From: Candidatus Zixiibacteriota bacterium
GTDB lineage: Bacteria > Zixibacteria > MSB-5A5 > UBA10806 > 4484-95
DNA: 64,000 bases
Assembly: GCA_024231855.1 (NCBI GenBank)
Contig: JAAEQD010000106.1
Coordinates: 62,001-126,000, forward strand
Reading direction: 5' to 3'
Part shown: positions 47,215-56,610 of the stretch, in pieces
Numbering within the stretch: position 1 is the first letter of the stretch
Layout of the letters: the number at the start of each line of letters is the position of its first letter
Notes under the pieces: generated by a model
What the model was told of the DNA's origin: nothing
What the model saw: only the letters and a program-made list of their open reading frames with translations
Databases searched by the model: none
Made by a program: the position numbers and the translations under genes

Positions 47215-48882
47215 CTATTTCAACACATACAACGCGATCCCATAAAACGCTATTTCCGGCGGCAGGGTGTTCCATTGTAAAAACGCGTGAGAGCCATCGG
47301 CTTTGTAATTCAGTTTATATTTACCCGGTTTCAAGATGGTCCTGGTATCGGCAACGCGATTTTTATTATCGCCTCCGGCCGGTTCGGTATGCTTGGCTTC
47401 CATTTTCCAGATTATCTCATCTGAGGAGGCATCTGTAATCCAGCCGTAGTCCCACATCTCACCGTTGGCGCCTTCGCCGATAGCGTAAATCTGAACTTCG
47501 GTTAATTCGTGAATCTCAAATTCCGTTTGGAGTACCTGATCGTTTTGTACCGAGTCGATTTGAGCAATCAATTTCATTTTATCGAATTTACTCGGCAATT
47601 GCTTGGCAAACACGTCGTTGTATACCTTATAGAGCTTTTCCCATTTCGCCCGATCTCCCATTTTCATGCTGAGTAAAGCTCTCACGAATAACTCCTTCGG
47701 ATATAGATCATCATAATTGGATCGTTGGCGATTTTTCAGTCTTTGCTTCAAATCCATGAATGATCTGTCGTAATCGATATCAATAATCTTCTCATCGGTT
47801 AAAGCAAAAGATTTGATAAACTCCACCCCGAACAACGAGCCGAAAATATCGCCATTACCCAAACCAAATCCGTTATTCAACTCATTGGAATTCGCCAGGA
47901 TTATAAATGTCAGGGATTTTTCAGGGACCTTGATAATCAGCGATGAGTTAGTGTTCCAGAGCCCGTAATGCCAGACGATTTTCATATCGTTAAGGTATTG
48001 AACGAACCAGCCCGTACCGTATGGAAGCGATTCCCCGCGTTGGGAGACGGTTTGGGTAAATATTTTATCCCATATTCTAAAGCTCAGGAAACGGCGGTCA
48101 TCGATCGCATTGGAATATTTCGCCATATCGGCTACCGATGACATCAGCCCGGCGGCGGCGCCAAAATAGCCCTCCAGCTCGGACTGTTCGATATTGCCCA
48201 GGCTATCCAGCGCGTAGGGTTTAGCCATATTGGCGTAAAATGAACCATAATCATAACCGGTAAAGGCAAAGCTTAAAGTGTCTTTGATATTAGGGGCCGT
48301 ATTTTTCATATCTAATGGCAGTATAATTCGTTCAACTACTAATTCGCCGAATGTTTTGCCGGAAGCGCTTTCGATTACCTGATCGAGTAAACCGAACAGG
48401 TAGCCGCTATAGAGATAGTTCGTGCCCGGCTCGCCCTGGGCGGTATGGGTCAGTAGATTTATTACCGTGATTTCATCCTCACTGCCGACATCCAGGCCTT
48501 GCTCGCGGGCTTCATCCAGGCTGATCCCGTATTTCGAAATCGAATCATGCGGATTGATAAGTTTTTCCTCGACCAGTTGCATAACAATTATCGAGGCGAA
48601 TGTTTTGGTCAGTGAGGCCAGATGGTAAGTAGTGCTTTCAGTGGCGGCAATATTGTTTTCGATATCGGCCAGGCCGAATCCTTTAGCCCAGATCAGGTCC
48701 TTATCCTTAACGATCCCCGCCGAGAACGCGGGGATTTTCAGATCGGTGCGCCATTTCTCCAGCCTCTGCTCGAATGATGATATTCTATCTGATAATTCCG
48801 CGGGCTTATCATTATTACAGGCGAATAATATTGAAATAGCTGCGACTAATACAAACAAGCATATATATATCCTGGGATTCAT
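47215..48882 (-). CDS. Class C beta-lactamase-like serine hydrolase lipoprotein
   Basis: 555 residues. The ATG at 48882 is chosen for its AAGGAA ribosome site and lipobox (ISILFACNN, Cys22). The serine-hydrolase fold has Ser90-Leu-Thr-Lys93 (HLASLTKTF), YSGYLFGLL at the YxN position (Tyr158, Gly instead of Asn) and WHYGLWN at the KTG/HxG position. These enzymes include peptidases, esterases and antibiotic hydrolases; resistance cannot be claimed. A C-terminal domain of about 150 residues is extra. A diverged remnant of the same 3' end lies at 45575. Confidence 0.87.
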   Translation of the reverse strand: MNPRIYICLFVLVAAISILFACNNDKPAELSDRISSFEQRLEKWRTDLKIPAFSAGIVKDKDLIWAKGFGLADIENNIAATESTTYHLASLTKTFASIIVMQLVEEKLINPHDSISKYGISLDEAREQGLDVGSEDEITVINLLTHTAQGEPGTNYLYSGYLFGLLDQVIESASGKTFGELVVERIILPLDMKNTAPNIKDTLSFAFTGYDYGSFYANMAKPYALDSLGNIEQSELEGYFGAAAGLMSSVADMAKYSNAIDDRRFLSFRIWDKIFTQTVSQRGESLPYGTGWFVQYLNDMKIVWHYGLWNTNSSLIIKVPEKSLTFIILANSNELNNGFGLGNGDIFGSLFGVEFIKSFALTDEKIIDIDYDRSFMDLKQRLKNRQRSNYDDLYPKELFVRALLSMKMGDRAKWEKLYKVYNDVFAKQLPSKFDKMKLIAQIDSVQNDQVLQTEFEIHELTEVQIYAIGEGANGEMWDYGWITDASSDEIIWKMEAKHTEPAGGDNKNRVADTRTILKPGKYKLNYKADGSHAFLQWNTLPPEIAFYGIALYVLK

Positions 48883-49024
48883 TATATTCCTTCCGGTTTG
48901 ACCTGCAGCGACAACCCGCCTGGCTTTTATCATAACATTATCCTTATCTAACCTACGGGAGAGTGGCTTTACAGGTTTCAGATTATATTTGATGTGGTTT
49001 TGGGATAGATGGCGATATCAACGT

Positions 49025-49050
49025 GTTGTCGGGTTCCCTGAACCGACGAC
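49025..49050. repeat. GTTGTCGGG inverted repeat, copy 2
   Basis: GTTGTCGGGTT-CCCTG-AACCGACGAC: imperfect 10-bp stem with one bulge and one G-U pair. Confidence 0.55.
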
Positions 49051-49070
49051 TATTTCTCATGAGTAAAAAA

Positions 49071-49096
49071 GCTGTCAGGTGGGAACACCCGACAGC
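49071..49096. repeat. GCTGTCAGG inverted repeat, copy 3
   Basis: GCTGTCAGGTG-GGAA-CACCCGACAGC: 11-bp stem with one mismatch. Six A before it make it terminator-like for minus-strand transcripts, although no minus-strand gene lies just upstream. Confidence 0.6.
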
Positions 49097-49128
49097 ACGT
49101 TTAGAATAATTAATTAGCAATAGTGTCC

Positions 49129-49193
49129 ATTATTGCTTTGACTTTATTTTTCCAGTTTATTAGTTTACTTGACTAAGAAAGGGGTAAGTCGGT
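49129..49193. repeat. Diverged direct repeat, left copy
   Basis: About 65 bases starting ATTATTGCTTTGACTT and ending in AAAGGGGTAAG resemble 50280-50343 (ATTATTGTTTTAACTT ... AAAGGGGTAG), with roughly three quarters of bases shared by eye. The two copies frame the AT-rich membrane gene. Confidence 0.5.
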
Positions 49194-49296
49194 GAGAGGT
49201 TATTTTATAGCTAACGATAGTTATTCAGTAAACTATATTGCTATATGTATTTGCTTAAAAATTTATGCTAGTATCCGATTTGATATGGAGGATTAG

Positions 49297-50268
49297 ATGG
49301 AGCAATCAACCGAAGGTATGGCAAACCAAATCGAATTTAAAAACAGAAAAGGATTCCTCATTTTCTTTGGAGTAGTGGAGATATTTTTAGGATTTATTTT
49401 CCTATTATTCGCTATCATGGCGGCTATCGGGACTTCATATATGAACACCAATACGGAAATGAATGGCACACCTTTTTATACAACTCAAATTGATATTTCG
49501 CTTTTGGTGTATTTCTTCATAGCAATATTGATCGTAACTTTGGGAATCGGGAATATAAAAGTAAGAAGGTGGGCAAAAGATTTTACATTAATAGTTTCAT
49601 GGTATGGAATGATATTGGGTACGATATCTTATATCTTTATGTTTGTTGTATTATCATATACTTTATCTGATCTCCCATCTGAAAGTAAATCAATAGCTCA
49701 AGTTATAATGTTTATATTTGGATGCTTCTTTGTTGTCGTTCCATTAGTATTTATATTATTTTTTCAAAGTAAAAACGTCAAATATACGGTAGATTCGATT
49801 GACACTAAAATAGGTTGGACTGATAAAGCTCCACTCACTGTTATTGCATTATATTTATTAACTTTACTTGGTGGCCTCGCTCCACTTATGAGTGCCAGCT
49901 ATGGATGGGCGATTATATTTTTTGGTACAGTCCTACATGGGATTCCTGGCGCTATGTTCATATTGCTGAATTCCGGTTTATTTATTCTCTTTGGTTACTA
50001 TTTATATAAATTGGATATTAGAGGATGGTGGGGTTTGGTTTTATTGAATATAACATGGCTTATCAATAGCATAATTACAGTTAGCAATGTATCAATATTA
50101 GAATTGTATGAAAAAATGAATTTGCCGCCAGAAAGTTTACATCAAATCGAAAACATGCCTTTTTTAAACTCGAAAATCTTTCTGATATACAGTTTTGTGT
50201 TGTTCTCTTTTCTGATGGGATATATGTTTCTTATAAAAAAACATTTCAGCCCTAAAACTGTTTCCTAG
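49297..50268 (+). CDS. AT-rich polytopic membrane protein, unknown function
   Basis: 323 residues with about eight membrane helices (roughly 20-45, 70-88, 98-128, 138-165, 182-205, 208-232, 235-262, 290-315). No family or catalytic motif is recognised. GGAGG five bases upstream fixes the ATG. The gene is more AT-rich than its neighbours and lies between two diverged direct repeats, which suggests arrival as a unit or a duplication event. Confidence 0.7.
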   Translation: MEQSTEGMANQIEFKNRKGFLIFFGVVEIFLGFIFLLFAIMAAIGTSYMNTNTEMNGTPFYTTQIDISLLVYFFIAILIVTLGIGNIKVRRWAKDFTLIVSWYGMILGTISYIFMFVVLSYTLSDLPSESKSIAQVIMFIFGCFFVVVPLVFILFFQSKNVKYTVDSIDTKIGWTDKAPLTVIALYLLTLLGGLAPLMSASYGWAIIFFGTVLHGIPGAMFILLNSGLFILFGYYLYKLDIRGWWGLVLLNITWLINSIITVSNVSILELYEKMNLPPESLHQIENMPFLNSKIFLIYSFVLFSFLMGYMFLIKKHFSPKTVS

Positions 50269-50279
50269 CGGCACTATAC

Positions 50280-50343
50280 ATTATTGTTTTAACTTCATAA
50301 TTCCAGTATATTAGCCTGACTATTAAAAAAGGGGTAGTTCAGT
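50280..50343. repeat. Diverged direct repeat, right copy
   Basis: Right partner of 49129-49193, beginning 11 bases after the stop of the membrane gene. The 50344-50466 stretch that follows has no gene. Confidence 0.5.
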
Positions 50344-50466
50344 TATATTAATGATATTGGCGAAGTGATTTTGACCTACTCAACCGTGCCAACACCGTAC
50401 AGATGAATAAAGTACTTCGGCCAGCCGCGTCATCCAGCTTGGGCGGGATTCCTCGCAATGACTGCG

Positions 50467-52620
50467 CTATTTTTGTATTTCCAGAAAACCAATCTCCACC
50501 CCCAGATCCCTCGACTCGCCGGGCGCGAGTTTTATATCGAAGCAGGGGCAGGTTAGGGATGATTGATAGACTCGCTCGAAACCGTATTCGGAGAGGCTGA
50601 CAGTCTCTATCGGGTAACGCCATAAGCGGCAGGTCTCGGAGGTTTTTATATTGATATCGAGATTGTGATACTCATCTTTTAGGCCGAAACTATCCACGCC
50701 GGTGGTTTCGCCGATACTGTTGAGACGGCTGTTCTCCAGCTTCTTGCCGTCTATATAGTAGTAGCGGTCGGGGGCGTCGCCGGCCAGCATGGCCCAGTTG
50801 AATTCGATACCTAAAACGAACGACAATTCTTTATCGGAAATGTTTTCCAGCTTATACGATGCCGTAATCGATTGTTTCTGCGTGGGGATAACGATACTTT
50901 TGGTCAGGCGCAGGTCGTAAATTCCCCGGGGAAGATAAATATGACCGTCACGGGTGAATGTCAGCGATAGTTTCGAGGAGCTCTTCTTCGCTTTAACCTG
51001 GAATGGTTCGAGGATGAAATCGCCCAGTTCGTTATAATCGTTTTTGATAAAGTTGACGAGTGTCGACTGATGCGGAATTATATGATCGACAAACGATAGG
51101 CGGCGATGCCAGTCGTATATCAGGTATTTCTCCAGGCCCTCTTCCTTGACCTCGATCCGGTCATGAATAGATTGGCCCTCGCTGTCATTATCCAGCTTGT
51201 TCAATTCAAGCAGCTTCTTGTGATAACCCTCCTCGCGGCGAGTCATCGTATCCAGCAGGTTAAATCCCCGGCCCTTGAGATCGAGTTCGAACATCGCGCC
51301 GCCATAGCGAGGCGAGAAATAGGCGTTCAGGGCTTTGGTTTCGGCCAACACCTCGTTTTGGCCGTCATCATCGAAATCGGTGATATCGATTTTACCGGAT
51401 TTCGGCAGGGCGCCGAGCTTGTCGGCTATTGCCTCGGCCCGGATAAGCCGGTTGTATGTAGCATACCGCAGATGATTGAGATATAGCCCGCCGAATACGC
51501 CATGCCAGTACGGGCAATTACATTCGCCCTGATACATCAGATCGGTAGCCTCTTTTATCAGTTTTTTCTGGCCGGCCGATTGGCCTGCCTTTTGCGCCTT
51601 TATCCCATCGATTTTATTTGCCACCCGATACATTTTCTTGTGCATATTATTAGATTCGGGATATTTCGACAGGAAATTCCGCCAGAACCCGCCGCGCATC
51701 AGGTAGCCATGACTATCCCAGAGTTCGTTCACTTCGAGATGATTCTCCAGGTCCTCGTAATGCATGAATCCCGCCGACGGCAGCGACCATTGACCCATCT
51801 CGGCATACGAGGCGGTGGGAAGGTAAATCCGGCCCCTGGGTTCGGAATCATCGAGAGCTTCGGAGAAAAATTTCATCTTCAGCCAATCGGAGTTTTTCGA
51901 AACGGCTTCGAAGAAATTTGCCAGCCATTTTTTCTCATAGCAAAGCTTATAGGTATCGGGCCAGCTGCCGAATTTCTCGCCGTCATCGGCGTAGATCGCC
52001 AGCTTGCCGGGATGGTCATCCGCCATCTCCTGCAATGCCTCGATTACCTTGTCGACCGTTTTAAACGGTATATAGTATCGCAGCAGCTTGGAGATCGGGA
52101 ACAACGCCAGTTTTTTGTGCTGATCCTCGGTGATAAAGTAACTATCGAGCTGATCCTCGGTGAGCCCGGCCCAGCGGAAATGAGTATCATCAAGAATCGT
52201 GTAATCGATTCCGCAATCGGCGAACGTACTGGCCAGTTGCGGCTCCCAGACCCGTTCGGCCAGCCACATGCCACGCGGCGTGACCTTAAATTTATCCCGG
52301 ATAAAATCCGAGAGCATATTTACCTGGCCTTTTTTGTGCGAATCGAAAATCACCGGCAGTATCGGCTCATAGAAACCGCCGCCCAGAATCTCCAGTTGGC
52401 CGGCCTTGAGAAGTCTTTCGACATAGTCAAAGTACTCGGGATGTCTTTGCTCGATCCAGTCCCAGAGTATGCCGGTGTTGTGAAGCGTAACTTTGATATC
52501 AGGGTACTGGCTGAGAAGTTTGACGAACGGCCAATAGCATTTCTGGTAGGCATCCTCGATTACGAAATCGAAATTGCCCACCGGTTGATGGTTGTGTATG
52601 CCGAAACAAAAATTGATCAA
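50467..52620 (-). CDS. GH57 family 4-alpha-glucanotransferase/alpha-amylase
   Basis: 717 residues from a TTG start that overlaps the MlaD stop. The GH57 barrel begins with the HNHQPVGNF motif; the nucleophile is Glu122 in GMWLAERVWEP and the acid/base Asp213 in AIYADDGEKFGSWP, almost the same positions as in the Thermococcus glucanotransferase. DUF1925- and DUF1926-like domains follow (residues about 310-400 and 440-710). It acts on alpha-1,4-glucans such as glycogen and is cytoplasmic, since no signal peptide is present. Its coupling to an MCE gene is unexpected. Confidence 0.93.
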   Translation of the reverse strand: MINFCFGIHNHQPVGNFDFVIEDAYQKCYWPFVKLLSQYPDIKVTLHNTGILWDWIEQRHPEYFDYVERLLKAGQLEILGGGFYEPILPVIFDSHKKGQVNMLSDFIRDKFKVTPRGMWLAERVWEPQLASTFADCGIDYTILDDTHFRWAGLTEDQLDSYFITEDQHKKLALFPISKLLRYYIPFKTVDKVIEALQEMADDHPGKLAIYADDGEKFGSWPDTYKLCYEKKWLANFFEAVSKNSDWLKMKFFSEALDDSEPRGRIYLPTASYAEMGQWSLPSAGFMHYEDLENHLEVNELWDSHGYLMRGGFWRNFLSKYPESNNMHKKMYRVANKIDGIKAQKAGQSAGQKKLIKEATDLMYQGECNCPYWHGVFGGLYLNHLRYATYNRLIRAEAIADKLGALPKSGKIDITDFDDDGQNEVLAETKALNAYFSPRYGGAMFELDLKGRGFNLLDTMTRREEGYHKKLLELNKLDNDSEGQSIHDRIEVKEEGLEKYLIYDWHRRLSFVDHIIPHQSTLVNFIKNDYNELGDFILEPFQVKAKKSSSKLSLTFTRDGHIYLPRGIYDLRLTKSIVIPTQKQSITASYKLENISDKELSFVLGIEFNWAMLAGDAPDRYYYIDGKKLENSRLNSIGETTGVDSFGLKDEYHNLDINIKTSETCRLWRYPIETVSLSEYGFERVYQSSLTCPCFDIKLAPGESRDLGVEIGFLEIQK

Positions 52621-53492
52621 AATATGCTCAGATTAATGAATTTCTTCGGGTCTTCCTTAAATTCGGTGATCAGCGAATCGAGATTCGTTACAGCCGATCT
52701 CAGATCATAATAAAGCGAATCATCGGCTAATGTCTTGCCTAGCGTACCTTCGCCATCTTCAAGCTGTTGACTTAATCTATCGATCCGCCCGGATAGCTCT
52801 TTGATTGTCTCGGAGGCATCGGCGAAATTATTCACCGATTTCTCCATGGCCACGCTGTTGGAATCGAGGAAGGCGCGCATCCGGCCCGCCGCCGAACTCA
52901 GGTCGCCGACCGCGTCGGCCATGGCATCCTGGTTGGCGTTGACAAAATTGCTGGTGTTTGCGGTAATCTCGGCCAAGGCATCGATAATCTGGCGGATCTG
53001 TTCGGCTTTGCCTTTCTCGCCGACTGTGCCCTCGAGTTGAGCTACCAACGAACGTATCTCATCGATAGCATCGCCCATCATGCCCATCACCTCGGGGATA
53101 CCGGTATCGTATTTGCCCATAATCGGCACATTCAGGTCCAGAGGTGTTTCCGATTCACCGGGCCAGACCGTGATAAAACGTTCGCCCATCAGGCCGACAT
53201 TCATCACCACCATCTTGGCGTCCTCTTTCAAGGTCACATCCGATGATAACGACATTTTAACCCGGACAGTATTCCCGGTCAGTTTGATTTCCTGCACCTC
53301 GCCTTTATCCACGCCCAGAACGGCCACTGGATCGCCTACATCAAGGGTGCCGACCTGCGGAAAGTGGGCTGTGTAGAAATAATGTTCGACATCGAATTGG
53401 TATTCCTTGACCCAGATAACGCTATATATCAAAATAGCGATTGCCAGCACAACCACAGTTCCCACTTTGACTTCTATCGATAGATCGCGCAT
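52617..53492 (-). CDS. MlaD/MCE-family lipid transport protein
   Basis: 291 residues from the ATG at 53492, which has GAGGAG upstream. An N-terminal membrane anchor (VGTVVVLAIAILIYSVIWVKEY) leads to an MCE domain (about 40-120: FPQVGTLDVGDPVAVLGVDKGEV, MNVGLMGERFITVWPG), then a helical tail with coiled-coil character (about 140-270). MCE proteins carry phospholipids between membranes with an MlaE permease and MlaF ATPase; neither gene is here, so partners must be elsewhere. Confidence 0.9.
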   Translation of the reverse strand: MRDLSIEVKVGTVVVLAIAILIYSVIWVKEYQFDVEHYFYTAHFPQVGTLDVGDPVAVLGVDKGEVQEIKLTGNTVRVKMSLSSDVTLKEDAKMVVMNVGLMGERFITVWPGESETPLDLNVPIMGKYDTGIPEVMGMMGDAIDEIRSLVAQLEGTVGEKGKAEQIRQIIDALAEITANTSNFVNANQDAMADAVGDLSSAAGRMRAFLDSNSVAMEKSVNNFADASETIKELSGRIDRLSQQLEDGEGTLGKTLADDSLYYDLRSAVTNLDSLITEFKEDPKKFINLSIF

Positions 53493-53569
53493 AATCTCCT
53501 CAGCCTTAGTTATCAGGACATCAATATCATAATTCGGCACAAATCGCTAAAAGTTGCCCTTTGAGGATT

Positions 53570-53598
53570 GTAATATATTAAACGGGCTGATTATGCAA
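53570..53598 (-). promoter_or_regulatory. Possible promoter of the mlaD-GH57 pair
   Basis: Minus-strand TTGCAT (53598-53593), 17 bases, TATTAC (53575-53570), about 75 bases before the ATG. The 53599-53868 stretch on its far side shows no gene or clear signal. Confidence 0.35.
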
Positions 53599-53868
53599 AT
53601 GATTTATGGGGAAGAATTCAAATGTCCTTATAAATAGATGGTTTGTGCGGCAAAAGCCATTGGCCCGTCTTGTACCAACGCCCATTTCCAAGATCGCCAG
53701 CCGACCCATTACGGCCTTCCCTAAAAACCATATTGACAAATCTCATCTCATCTCCCAATAAATATCGGTGATAATACGCCGTTAAATCGCGTTATCTAAT
53801 TAGAACAAGAATTATCACGCTTTTTTAAAAAGTGATTTACATACTATTGACCAAAAGGAGGTATAATC

Positions 53869-55674
53869 ATGCCGGCAATCGATAACCGAAAACTGGCCCA
53901 ACGCTGGGCGCCTATCCATTATCAGGAAATCTCCACCGACAATCCCAAAGCTGACTTCATCCTGAAAATGGATTTTGGCGGCACCTGGAAAACCCGCGGC
54001 GCCTGGGCCCGGCTCGACAGGGTTGAAAATCTTACCGGCGCGGCTTATTACTCGGTCACCGAGACCATGACTCATTGGTATATCGTCTATGCCTTCTACC
54101 ATCCCCGCGACTGGGATAATATCGATCAGCATGAAAACGACATGGAGGGGTTCATATCGATCGTTCAGAAACCGCTCACCAAAGCGCTGAAGAAGAATTT
54201 CCCGTATGGAATTCATGTTGGGATGATTACTATCGCCCACAATAATTTCTATTCATATTCGAATGTCCTAACCTCGAACCGGGAATCAGTGGATGACGGA
54301 GTCAAGTTCGAGAAAGGTCCGGATGGTTTATCGCATCCGTGCACATATCAGGAGCCGATGGGACACGGTTGCACCGGTTTCCGCGGGATGCGCAAAGCTT
54401 ATGTTCGCTACGCCCCGGCCGGTCCCGGTCAGTCTCTTTCGCGACCTGAAAATATCACACCCCGGGATGGTGAAATCACCCGGCAGGCGTTCTATGAGCT
54501 TATCGATATAATGGAACCGGGCGGATTCTGGGAAAGGCGATGGGGCGGCCCAATCGGCGAACCCTTCGTAGTTAGCGGGCAGATCGAAGGCGGTAAATTC
54601 GCCAAGAACGCGGCAAATCCCCCCTGGCGATGGGAAGACAACAACGATGGCCCCGATCTGAAGGCCGGCGGGATGGCATTCGATCCGGCTTACCTGGCCT
54701 GGCAGTATTTTTCGGGACACATCGTCAAGAATTATCAGGGATTTTTCAGCTACAAGAATACGCCGTATATTCCAATGGTTAAGAAAATTTATGGCCAGAA
54801 CGTCAATAACACCGTTTTAAAACACTACCTGAATTCAAGCAACGAATACGAACGGTTTAGCGCCGCCTCGATGATAGCTGCGCGTAATTCTGTTGATCCC
54901 AAAGTTATAAGTACGATTATATCGGCTATGAACAATAGCCTTTTGACCAGCGAAGCGATGGCTATTGCCATTTCAGCGTCCGATCGCAATGAGAGTTTCA
55001 GGCAGGCGTTCGCTCCTCATCTACAAAAAGCCCTGAACGGACCGGTTATGATAAACAAACCCGAGAAGATTATACCTTTCATAAGAATCGCCGGGCGGGT
55101 GAGAAACAATTCGATAAGAAATGTATTGATTAAGATATACAAAGATAGCGAAAATAAATATGTCAGAATGTCGGCCGCCGGCGCGTTAATTTCGTTTACA
55201 CGTGCCAACGATCCAGAACTTGGTCGGAAGGTGCTTAAAGATATGAGCCATTCGACACCTGATTTTATTCGGCAGGTCGCATCACGACTGTACCTGAAAT
55301 GGTATGTCATGGATGATATCAAGCCGTTGATGAGGCTTACCGCGGCTCGTCATTCGAGTGTCAGAAAAGTCGCGGTTGAATGCTGTAAAAATTTAGCATT
55401 CAGCGACGCTAAAACTATTCTCGATAAACGTATTTGTGATAGTTCATGGGACATAAAAATCGAAGCCGCCAGAATGCTTTTCTACTATTTCGGAGCAAAT
55501 GGCAAAAGCATCATCAACCGTCACCTTAAGGATGAATACAAATACGCCCAAAAAGTAACACGTACACAGAACATTAATTTAAAGAATGATTTCACCGATT
55601 GTCCAAAGAAGGCAAAAGATTACGGCCGGTTATTCCTGATAGCTTCACTGGCCGAAGGTTTCGAGAGACAATGA
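53869..55674 (+). CDS. HEAT-repeat protein with an unassigned metal-motif N-domain
   Basis: 601 residues, with AAAGGAGGT before the ATG. Residues 1-290 form a domain with strands and the motif YAFYHPRDWDNIDQHENDMEG (split here as YHPRDWDN and QHENDMEGF). The spacing of aromatic, Asp, His and Glu recalls the GHRHDWE site of NPP1-type proteins and similar Vps62-like domains, but the match is weak. Residues about 310-560 are HEAT-like repeats (ERFSAASMIAARN, VRMSAAGALISF, VRKVAVECCKNLA). No signal peptide. Function unknown. Confidence 0.68.
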   Translation: MPAIDNRKLAQRWAPIHYQEISTDNPKADFILKMDFGGTWKTRGAWARLDRVENLTGAAYYSVTETMTHWYIVYAFYHPRDWDNIDQHENDMEGFISIVQKPLTKALKKNFPYGIHVGMITIAHNNFYSYSNVLTSNRESVDDGVKFEKGPDGLSHPCTYQEPMGHGCTGFRGMRKAYVRYAPAGPGQSLSRPENITPRDGEITRQAFYELIDIMEPGGFWERRWGGPIGEPFVVSGQIEGGKFAKNAANPPWRWEDNNDGPDLKAGGMAFDPAYLAWQYFSGHIVKNYQGFFSYKNTPYIPMVKKIYGQNVNNTVLKHYLNSSNEYERFSAASMIAARNSVDPKVISTIISAMNNSLLTSEAMAIAISASDRNESFRQAFAPHLQKALNGPVMINKPEKIIPFIRIAGRVRNNSIRNVLIKIYKDSENKYVRMSAAGALISFTRANDPELGRKVLKDMSHSTPDFIRQVASRLYLKWYVMDDIKPLMRLTAARHSSVRKVAVECCKNLAFSDAKTILDKRICDSSWDIKIEAARMLFYYFGANGKSIINRHLKDEYKYAQKVTRTQNINLKNDFTDCPKKAKDYGRLFLIASLAEGFERQ

Positions 55675-55823
55675 AGTTGTTAGGCAATTTCGATAATATT
55701 TTATGGAACCTTTAAAGGTTGAACTAAGCTATAATATATAGTACATCAGAAACGCCGAGGAATATTACCGGCATCTGGAAAATAGATTTATCCCTGGACC
55801 AGAAAGAGGTTGGAGGTGTTATT

Positions 55824-56330
55824 GTGTCTAAATTCAATGAACTTTGTAAATTTTATTCGACCGCCCGAACCAATTATTTTACCTACTGGCATGAATGCTC
55901 CGAATTCGTGACTGAATTGTTGGACGGGCTGATGAAATATTTCGATATGCCGGACGATAAATTGAAATTCGTGCCATTGCGCGATAAGCCCGAATTCGGT
56001 AAATCGTATTCCGCCAAAGATTCGATGCATCTGGAGAAAGATACGTTCTGGTATCTGGGCTTGTTACTGACTCTCTGCGGCCAAATTAAGAATCAGCCGG
56101 AGGAAACTCTGGTGTTACCGCTTCTGATTAAGAAAATCGATGATAATTACGTGGTGAAATTAGGGCCCGAGGGCGAGGCATTTGAAATTCACCAGGATAA
56201 CGCGGCCAGTTGTCCGGCATTCTATGATAATATGTACGATCAGGTCAAAAATACCTATAAGGATCGGTTGCACAAATTCCTGGATGGCGCCCAATCGGAG
56301 CGGCGTATCGGCTTTGCCACTCCTGAGTAG
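55824..56330 (+). CDS. Hypothetical cytoplasmic protein, 168 residues
   Basis: The GTG start at 55824 has GGAGG at the proper distance. The protein is mixed alpha/beta with no signal peptide or membrane segment and with several aromatic and charged residues (ARTNYFTYWHECSEFVTELL, KDTFWYLGLLLTLCGQI). No family recognised. It is preceded by a 150-base gap and could be transcribed with the HEAT gene. Confidence 0.6.
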   Translation: MSKFNELCKFYSTARTNYFTYWHECSEFVTELLDGLMKYFDMPDDKLKFVPLRDKPEFGKSYSAKDSMHLEKDTFWYLGLLLTLCGQIKNQPEETLVLPLLIKKIDDNYVVKLGPEGEAFEIHQDNAASCPAFYDNMYDQVKNTYKDRLHKFLDGAQSERRIGFATPE

Positions 56331-56439
56331 CCGGCCAGTTCTCAGGTTCTAAGATACGATTGCACATTAAGGTTGGTTTATATCCATTGCGTGTAGTTTC
56401 CCTCTAAGCGGTGAGGCGAGACGAAAGAGGCATTTTAAT

Positions 56440-56610
56440 ATGGGCAACATAAATAAAAAAATAGGAACGGGTTTTCTTACGCTGGGTTTAATTTTTCTGG
56501 CAATAGGATTCGTCCAACAGGAGTTTTCATTCAGTTTCGAGAACGGTTTATTCAATCTGGGATTGATTTTTACGCTCTCAGGTATTGTATCGTCCGCCCT
56601 GAAACGATGA
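56440..56610 (+). CDS. Small two-helix membrane protein (56 residues)
   Basis: MGNINKKIGTGFLTLGLIFL starts a 56-residue product with two hydrophobic helices (10-24 and 36-52). AGAGG lies nine bases before the ATG. Its stop overlaps the start of the GNAT gene (ATGA), so the two are probably translated together. It is a bit too short for standard gene finders. Confidence 0.6.
   Translation: MGNINKKIGTGFLTLGLIFLAIGFVQQEFSFSFENGLFNLGLIFTLSGIVSSALKR

Larger units (their letters stand above)
48883..49296. other. Divergent intergenic region with repeats
   Basis: 414 bases between divergent genes. It holds two inverted repeats (49025 and 49071) and the first copy of a diverged direct repeat (49129-49193). 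No gene is visible. Confidence 0.6.

Noticed and set aside
50348-50623. Open frame opposite the GH57 3' end
   Set aside because: It is a shadow of the GH57 gene and gap, with no ribosome site or family features.
51502-52710. 402-codon plus-strand frame opposite GH57
   Set aside because: Antisense to a well-supported GH57 gene; caused by biased codon use.
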